Source: Helicoverpa zea (Eukaryota > Arthropoda > Insecta > Lepidoptera > Noctuidae). Taken from it: a DNA stretch of 64,000 nt. Shown piece by piece: positions 47,001 through 56,000 of this stretch. How positions within the stretch are numbered: the stretch's first letter is position 1; every line of letters starts with the position of its first letter. Below the pieces are notes generated by a model. The model saw only the letters and a program-made list of their open reading frames with translations, did no database searches and was not told where the DNA came from. The translations under genes were made by a program, and so were the position numbers. The stretch spans positions 9,300,001 to 9,364,000 of the forward strand of contig NC_061463.1 in NCBI RefSeq assembly GCF_022581195.2. The letters run 5' to 3'.

Positions 47001-50000
47001 AGTGTAAGCTACATTACAAATTAACGATCCCTTAGCATTCTCACGTTTATGATTTTCTGCTCTAAAAAGCAAACTTTGGCCACGCGGCCGTCATTGGGTT
47101 CATCATAACTTTGCAGTGGCCAAAATTTATAATTAGATTTAGCTTCTAACGCCAAAATTTATGTGGAGCACTTTCATAACCGTTTCGTTGGCACTGTTTG
47201 ACTAATGAGTGTAATACTAAACTATGAAGCGAAGACTGACAGATGTTCTTTGGGTGTTTCTTTAATTAAATATTACTATTGCGAAACGCCATATCAAGAC
47301 GATTCATCATTGACCAGTATTGTTGGCCAATTAAAATCAGTTCTACTATTTTTAGAGACAGATTCATTGGACATGTTTTTGAAGACTGAGGAAAATCCAG
47401 AAACAGCTTTGGCAATTGGCATGAATATTGGGACGGAATGCGAAGTATGTTGCGTATGCGTCTATATTTGCCTTGTGATATTCGCGAAGAAGTACACGTC
47501 TGTTTTGTACATCTTTATATTAACAAACAGGAAATATTAATATACGAGGTACGCTTGATTCATACTGTACATATTAGGTAGTTCTTAGTGACGCTATTAA
47601 TTTAAAATGTGCTGCAGTTTATTAAGTCGTATATGACAGTTTTGTAGCGTTGATGTAACGAGTTGATGGATTTTAACGAGCTGTTTGCCAAGCAAAAATG
47701 TTTTTTACAACGATAAAATCTAAATATTTATGTGGGAAGACTGAGAATGTTTCTTATAAGCTTCGTCTTGTATACAGTTATTAATTTAAAAAGTACTTTT
47801 ACAATTACTGCCATTAAGTTTCTTATCTGCTCCGGTTTATTCTTCTCGCCTCGATTGGACCTAAGTTAGAATCTAAAACAGATTAGTTGCAATCATAATA
47901 CGGCTATTTACCTGCATCGCAAAAATCAAGCAAAGGGAAACATGTACCTAAATGCAGAACATTGCCAACCGTAAAACATAAATTGCATACTACAAATACC
48001 AGAGAACAAGTACTCAATGAATATTTATACATAGTTAATAATTGACTAAATGCAGCGATTTACAATCGTTGGTGGGGTCCGAGAGGCGCACGCGCCGACC
48101 TACGTTACGTCACGACCGCGCATGCGCTGGGCTGGTAACAGAGACGGGTAGGATTACAGCTTGCGGCTAAGCATTGATCATTGCAATTGTAGAAGCTTTA
48201 AATGTATATGAAGAACTAATGTTTACGTTTAGGGCACATTGTAGGTAACTACAAATATACCTGCTTTATCAAACACCACATAATATAAATGATGAGGACA
48301 ACAATAGAATTTTTTGTATCGTTTACATTCTTTTTATAGCAAACATGTACAATCACCAATTAGTCAACAATTAAGGGAAAACGGACAATCAATTGTAAAT
48401 GAGGAATAATGTGAACAATGGAAACATTTAACTATCAAATAAACCAAATTCAATACGTTTAAACTTAAAATAATAACACATATTTCCTAAGGGCTGATTT
48501 TTCAATCGCGAGATAACTCCTATCTGAGGAGTATTTTTAACGTTTTGACAGCTTTTGTATAGAAAATATGTCAAACCGCCATATTTATTCCTCAGATAGA
48601 AGTTAACTGATGATTAAAAAATCAGCCCTAAATTACACAAAAAGGTATTGTAAGATCAAACTCTATTGAAAACAAAGAACTACATAATAAGTTATATTTT
48701 GTGTCCAAACAAAGATTTTGTGAACGTAATAAAGTTGAAATTAGAACACATACGTCGCATTGTGTACCTTTTTTTAAGTAGTATAAATAGACATAGATAT
48801 AAATACACCTGAGACGTATAGAGTGCGACCTCATTTTAATGCTTCCCTATAAGGTCGGGTTATGCCGAGTGTTACGATGTACCATCTATGGTATGAGGAC
48901 GCTATACCCTTTCAATTATGCAGGCAAATACGACCTAGAATGTAGGAATAAGTGTTTATGTTCAATTAAATGACGATTTGAATACAATAAATTAGTGAGG
49001 AAGTTGATGAGTTGGCTTTAAAAGGCTTTTTCAGCAATTATTATCATATCATTTCTCTTCTTATCGTTACAAATACAACACAAGATGTTGATATTACCAT
49101 TCTATTCAATAATATCTGCAAATTAAACGAGTAATGTTTTCCCGCTTTTAATAACGAGATTACGAACACTGCCACTGGCGGCGCCACGAGCGTGCATTTA
49201 ATTTCCGCCGCCAAACATAGATGGCGCTGACACATGATCTAATAAAAACACGTTACGAGCCGGGACAAATCCAATTTGTCGCTTGAGTAAATACTGGAGA
49301 AAATCCCTGTGGAGCTACGGGAATCGTAAAAATATTCTGAGATTAGGATAAACAATTTAGGTGAAAAATTACAAGAGCAATTACAGCTTATTTTTAGTTT
49401 CGAGCCCGATTCGGCAGGACTCCTCAAAATATGTCGATACAAATTGTCATTACTGCCTTAAAAATGAAACAAATATATACCCAAAAAGGTTATCAATACT
49501 ACATTATCATGCTGTAAGCTTACGCACAATGACGGAGCACAAAAGAATGGCAGGCTTGAAACAAAAGCCATGAAAGGTCATGGGGATATTATTTTGTAGC
49601 TTGCCATAAATAGTAATGTCGTTTAGCCCAAAATAGCTTGAACTTTAGTTGTTGACCTTAACCGGGGAACTACTGATGAAGATGACACGGTAATAACCCG
49701 CTGCTGGTTCTTATAATAACAATATAAGGTTATGAAAGTGGTCTAAACTTATTGAGTTAAAAGGAATTTGTTTATTTAGGTGTTAGTGTAGGTAAACCTT
49801 TAGGAGTTAAAAATATTTTTAAATCAAAAAAGTCTATAGATTAATCTAGAATGATTGAATGATAGTTATTGTAAATATAGCTAACAGATTAATCTAGAAT
49901 ATTTTTAAGATACTGCGAAAGTTGGAAAAGGCGCGAAAATATGATTAGCCTTGTAGAGTTATGAGACAAGGCTTATGTCAGTGAAAGGTCAAAAATTAGC

Positions 50001-53000
50001 TCCAATTTTCTCTTTAACCTTAACCCTTAGTATTAGTAATTATACTCTGACTGACAGGCGCTAACTCCCAAACGTATAATTAAGAAATAATTATTTCTAT
50101 AACATTTAAATTTATTTAGTTTTTAATGTCAAGTTTACATTCACATTGCAATTTGCTGTATATACTACTGTCCATAGCCGAAATACCTTCGTAAGTACAT
50201 AAGTTTTAAAGGCCTCATAAAACCGAGTTAGTTTTATTCCTACCTTTAGCAGAGATCAACTAGCGGAAAAGAGGGTACGATGATGACAGCGCAGTTTCTG
50301 AGAGAAATCGCTTCCCATTTGCTGATCATCGACACGAAATCTTTTAGATATAAATTGGTACGCTAAATCGGGTCAGGGAAATAAATCTCTTGCGTCGTAA
50401 ATTCAATGATCTTGGGGAAAGATTTGATATACAAATTCGGTGGTAAGGGGCAAACTCTTTTTTGTTATGTAGAAAACACAATCAAAGGTTTGTTAATTAT
50501 GGAATTAGAAACGCTACAGTCCATTAACCAACACAATCCAATGAACTTTATTTAAAAGGACATCAAAGCCAGAATCTACCTCGTATAGGAACCACATTAA
50601 TATTCTCCGTGATATTAAATTTGTCGTGTGTCGTCGGCATTATTTATGCTTTATCGGGAAATGGAAAAGCGCCGTCGTATAGGAAATTCTATTTGTACAG
50701 AAATAGGACAATATTGGATACGTTCACATCGTGATATTGATTTAGGACGAAATGTGTTCGTTAATGTCTTTGATGGGGAACCGAATTCACAATGGAATGG
50801 TGAAAGGAAAGAGCAATTGGGTTTAGTTAGGAAGCATATTAATTCCAGATTTAATTAGAACCATGAGAATCTTATTTATAAAATAAGTAACGGATTTATA
50901 TCACAATTGCATTGGAGAGTATGGCGCAGATTACCTATTCCGTTTCAGTTCGAAACCAAACGCTGAAAATTATAAAACCACCGAGTCATAAATATATTCA
51001 AGCGTCATTGCAACTAGAATGCTTTTATACACTCCAAAAATATTGCTTTTATTCCTACATAAAATTCCGTCACACAAATCAACCTGTTCCGTCACACAAA
51101 CCATTACCACGAAAGCTAAAGCACCCCTCGACCGCCCCTCAGACTGAATTAAAAATCAAACTGGACAATTTCCTGAACAAGAAAATATTTTCCAAAACCA
51201 TGAGACTAAACTGAAGGGGCATTCTGGGGTCTTTTAAAAGCCATTTTATCTTAACAAATTGATCTTCTAACATCATAAATCAGTCAGTTTCCAATTAAAA
51301 CGTCAATGCGGCGTGACGGATAGGAAGAAACACAAGGGGAGATTTAGGTTAACGTTTTACTAACTAGGAAACTGTACCGTGACCTGTCAACATACCTTTT
51401 GTTGGGACCGGAAAGTAATCTACAAATAAAGATCTTAACTATTGAGAAATTAGGTCGAGAATGGTGTGAATATTTCAAGCAATTTTGGAGGTGACACGCG
51501 ATTTGAGCTCGTTAAGTAAAGTTCACGAAAGGCGTGGACTCGCTTTAAAACATGCGTGACATTGGCAAGAGGTCAATGACACATGTCACTAGTTATTTTG
51601 TAAGCGGAAGCTTTCAGTTCCGAGATAAAATTAGACCTACTGATATTGTGAACAATAAAATCTTAATGATATTGTAAAGTGCACTTCCAATATCGATTTG
51701 TAAATTAAATATCAATAAAAAAATTGAATTCAATACCGGTAGCCGCGTCAAAATTTATCCTTGCTCAGGATTAAAATATCAAGTTTACAAAACGAATAAT
51801 AATATTGTTATTACCTATGTGTAATATTTTAAAGGTTTTATTTCCGATTATCCTTAGCGTACCTATAAGAAATTTCTGTGTGTTATGTACAAACATTGCG
51901 AAAGCTGTCAATTACATCAAAAAATTCAAGGCTAATGTAGTAAACATTTTTGCACGTAATATTATAAATGCCGCACCCTTAGCCAAGGTAATTAATGGAA
52001 TAAATTAAATGAGACACTGCGGAAGTAATGCTTTCACGAAGAAATATTTCACTTTGATATTATGTTTATTTCTATATTTAAATATTTACCTATACCTAAG
52101 GCAAGACCTATGGAAACGACATAACTGCAGTTTTACGAGATACTTAGAGAATATGTTAATAGGCATACCTGGAAGCCTTAGCTACTCTTTAACGCCAAAA
52201 CAACTGAAATATTTGATGAAACTACAGGCTACTTTTACTTATGTGCGGTAAATAGTTCCTTCAGGACGTGGGTTAAACCGCTGGTGAAGTCAGTACATTA
52301 AACATTTTTTCGCCAAGTCTTTCTTATTTGGAATATTAGGTGAAGACGAAGTTCCATAGGAGATATCTCTGCCTCACACTACAGCCGACCTTGACAATAC
52401 TCGCCCAATCGATACGCGTCAACTTTACTATATCATATTTTTATGACAACGCAATTAACTTAATGGAAATTAAGCTATGAAAGTGTATTTAATACAGTAA
52501 GTTGACAACAATGACCAATTAAATTAGATAATAATAGAGTGCTCAACACGTCAAAACCCCTGAAGAACAGTTTTGACAAAAAATAAGTTTTATACCAATC
52601 ACTCAAATCGGCGTCTTCATTGTAATTAGATACGTGAACCCTAGAACAGGAATTAAATAATAGTTAAACATGAGTACAATGTTTTTACCAAGTTTAAGGG
52701 GTTTATTTTGTGCCGGCTTTGAACTTTATCTTTGAAACGAATACATACAGGTGAAGTTCATAAATCACACCATCAAGATTTACCCTTCCCAATTAACCAG
52801 ACACTACTACCAAAACATGCGTAACATTCGCATAAATCTCAACACAAATTAACCTAAACGCCAATTTCACATAACAACACTATGCAACCAATCGATTACC
52901 ACCCTTAAGGGGATTAAAATACGATCTATTTTTGCAAGACCGGTGGTATATGATCCCGGTTGGTAACAGACGTGTTCTGCAGTATCACAATAGATGAGAA

Positions 53001-56000
53001 GCCCTTGTCTTGAAGGGTTCTGCTTATTACAGAGGGGACTGTCAAAGTGATGCAAGGTTAGCACGGGCGTAGGGCTCTCGTAACGGTAAGTTTTGCTCCT
53101 AGGCACAGGTTTTAAATAGATGGGAGCTTGATGGAGATTGCGTACCTTCGTGTAGCGTAATGTGGAATCTTTTGAAGAGCACTTTGATGGGATGTATGAT
53201 AGACGCTTCTTTGAAACGTTTGCGTTATTCATACATTTTGCAGGCAAAGCTGAGTAAGATGAAGACAGGGTATCTTTGCACTTCTGAACGTCCACAGTCT
53301 TCCGACTTTCTTATGACAATACATCATACGTGACAGTTTTTTTTATTCTTTTGTCAAAGCGAGAACCTATTATTCACTATTCATCACATTATAATTTTAC
53401 TGTCTTAATATAACGTAAAAGACTTTAGCGATCTTTCATTGGGCAGAGGAGACATTTTGTTAGTATCAAGTCTTAGCACAATATAAATCAATAGAATAGA
53501 AATTGTGTACTAACATTGATCCTATTCTTGGCTCTCTCGATGGCCTTGGAGTCCTCTCGCTCAGGGCTCAGCCGGCAGACGCGCGCTCTCCAATCGTTTG
53601 CGCCCGCCGCGTGAAGAGCCGCCAGCCTGAAAATAAAAATAATTTCAGTAATTAATAATAAATTAAGGGTAAATTTTAATTTGTAGAAATAAAATGGTTA
53701 TCCTATAAATTACTTTGGAACTTAGGGAACTTTTCTCAGGGCTCATCAAATAAATGATATTTCTAACTGCTATAAACACATGGTATACACACGGTTTTAA
53801 GGCTACAAAATGGTGCAAAGCTTTTTCCTAGCCTTTCTGTAGGGAAAACATTTCAATTTTGTGTAAAATTACTGTCAAAAATATTTCAGTCATAAATTAA
53901 TTTCAAATTACTATTCAAATTTTAACAATGTCATAATATAAGATAAACAATACGATTACAAGCAACAATTAGGTACAAAGCTTAACCAAAACAATAAACA
54001 CGTTACATAGAGGATAATCCTACATTTTCAGTACAAATAAAAGGTATTGCGTATTTCACACAGTTGGACTAAGAATTTAATTTCCATCGACCCGTATGAA
54101 GCTGTATAGAACGGTTGGTATGTACTCATTGTTAGGGCATTCAAAGGGTTTTATTATTACCTAGCACAAATAAATGCGTATATGGGAATTTGAAATACAA
54201 TGGAGTAATACAATGATTCGTTTATAAGGGCAAAAGTGTCACACTTTTGATATAAAATGTAATCAGTCATTCGCTTATCATTTGTTAGAAGGGGACTCCC
54301 TTATAAAAGCTTTATTATAGACTAGCTGTTGCCCGCAACTTCGTCTGCGTGGGCAAGTTTCATACAAACTTTCATCCCCTATTTTATCCCCTTGGGGGTA
54401 GAATTGATCAAAATCCTTTCTTAGCGGATGCCTACGTCATAACATCTACCTGCATGCCAAATTTCAGCCCGATCCGTCCAGTGGTTTCAGCTGTGCGTTG
54501 ATAGATCACTATGTCAGTCAGTCAGTCACCTTTGAGTTTTATATATTTAGATTACTTCCTAGCTTAATAGAAATTGATGAAACTAATTTAATCCTAAACA
54601 TACAGAAAAACTGAAAACAACTATTGCTCCTTGTAAAAAGCCAATGTCTCTCAGACGGAATACGCTCATTGCGAATTTATATGAGTCACAAGATAGATAC
54701 CTTTTAATTTTTTAGGTCATGTGAGTTTCCTCAAGAAGATTTTTTAAAGTAAAAACCCATGACGTATTCAGTCCTACCTGATTAATTGAAATACGCAAAT
54801 TAATGGTATCGCTGTTTTTTATTCGTAACATAAAATATGTATTATTGGACCTGTCCAATAATACATCCAAACTAATATTATAAATGCGAAAGTAACTCTG
54901 TCTGTCTGTCTGTCTGTCTTTCTGTCTGTCTGTCTGTCTTTTCTTCACGCCTAAACTACTGAACCGATTTGTGTGAAATTTGGTACAGACATAGTTTGAA
55001 ACTTGAGAAAGGACATAGGATAGTTTTTATTACAAAAAAAAATAAAAATAAAATTATTCCGGACATATAGCGCCATCTATTGGTGAAATCAAAAATCTGC
55101 TGGTAGTCACTATTCCACGCGAACGAAGTTGCGGGCAAAAGCTAGTATTACTATGTATATAATATGCTTTCAGCCTACTGAGAGTTAGCACTAGTGATGT
55201 AAAATGAAAAAAAAAAAGGATTTGTTTTTTTTTTACTTTATTGAAAAAAAACTTTGCATCGTTGTTTTTTTTCTAAATTTGGTTTTTTTTTCAAGCCTAC
55301 TTTTTAGTTCAATTTTTTAAATTTCCCTTTCGTTGAGTTATTATCAATGAATGTTGCCAATTTTTTCATGAAATTTGGTTCTGTTTTATCAGAAAAGTAC
55401 CGTAGATTCAAGAATAAACCTAAGACTCTATTATGTTACCTTAAGTATTAATCTTTAACGGTAAATGCCCTAACAATTTTAGAGTTATTATACTCTTGAA
55501 AAAAACAAGGCCCATAAAAAAACAGTTTTTTATCTGTTTTTTTTTCAAGGTTTTTTTTCACACTAGAAAAATAACGGTTTTTTTGCAACACTAGTTAGCA
55601 CAAGGATCTATTTTTTTTGCACGTGGATTTCTATTTCTTAAAATTTTTGTGATTAAAAGGGAAGTTCATAAATTCTGAGCATTTCGATACCTAACGATAC
55701 ACGGATACATCAATTACACGCATTCCTATCTACCTCATATCTTTCTCACATACAACATACATTGTTAGTAAATAAACAAAGCTATAGATAGCCAGTTCCT
55801 TCACGATTAAATATTTATTGTCTACAGGACCAACAAAGGCCGGTGACCTATCGGAGCCCTTTATCTAAAAGTCATTAACTTTAAGTAGCCCGTAAGAGGC
55901 ACACACAAGACACACAAATTGTTAGGTAACGAGTATATTATTGTTTCGAAGTTCGTTTTACGGTCATATTTCTATGGGTCAAGATAACACTAGTGTAGAT

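Larger units (their letters stand above)
44470..48480. other. Supervillin intron 3, first part: no exon recognised
   Basis: Several short open frames exist, but none shows a domain. The plus-strand frame 47205-47540 has fairly protein-like content ending before a GTATGT (around MNIGTECE) and could be an orphan exon; I give it little weight. Two CpG-rich patches are listed separately. Confidence 0.4.

Noticed and set aside
47205..47540. Plus-strand orphan exon ending at GTATGT
   Set aside because: Protein-like text but no domain, no acceptor of quality and no partner exon. Left as unproven.
50628..50858. 76-residue plus-strand gene
   Set aside because: No recognisable motif, no promoter or splice support, antisense within a supervillin intron.
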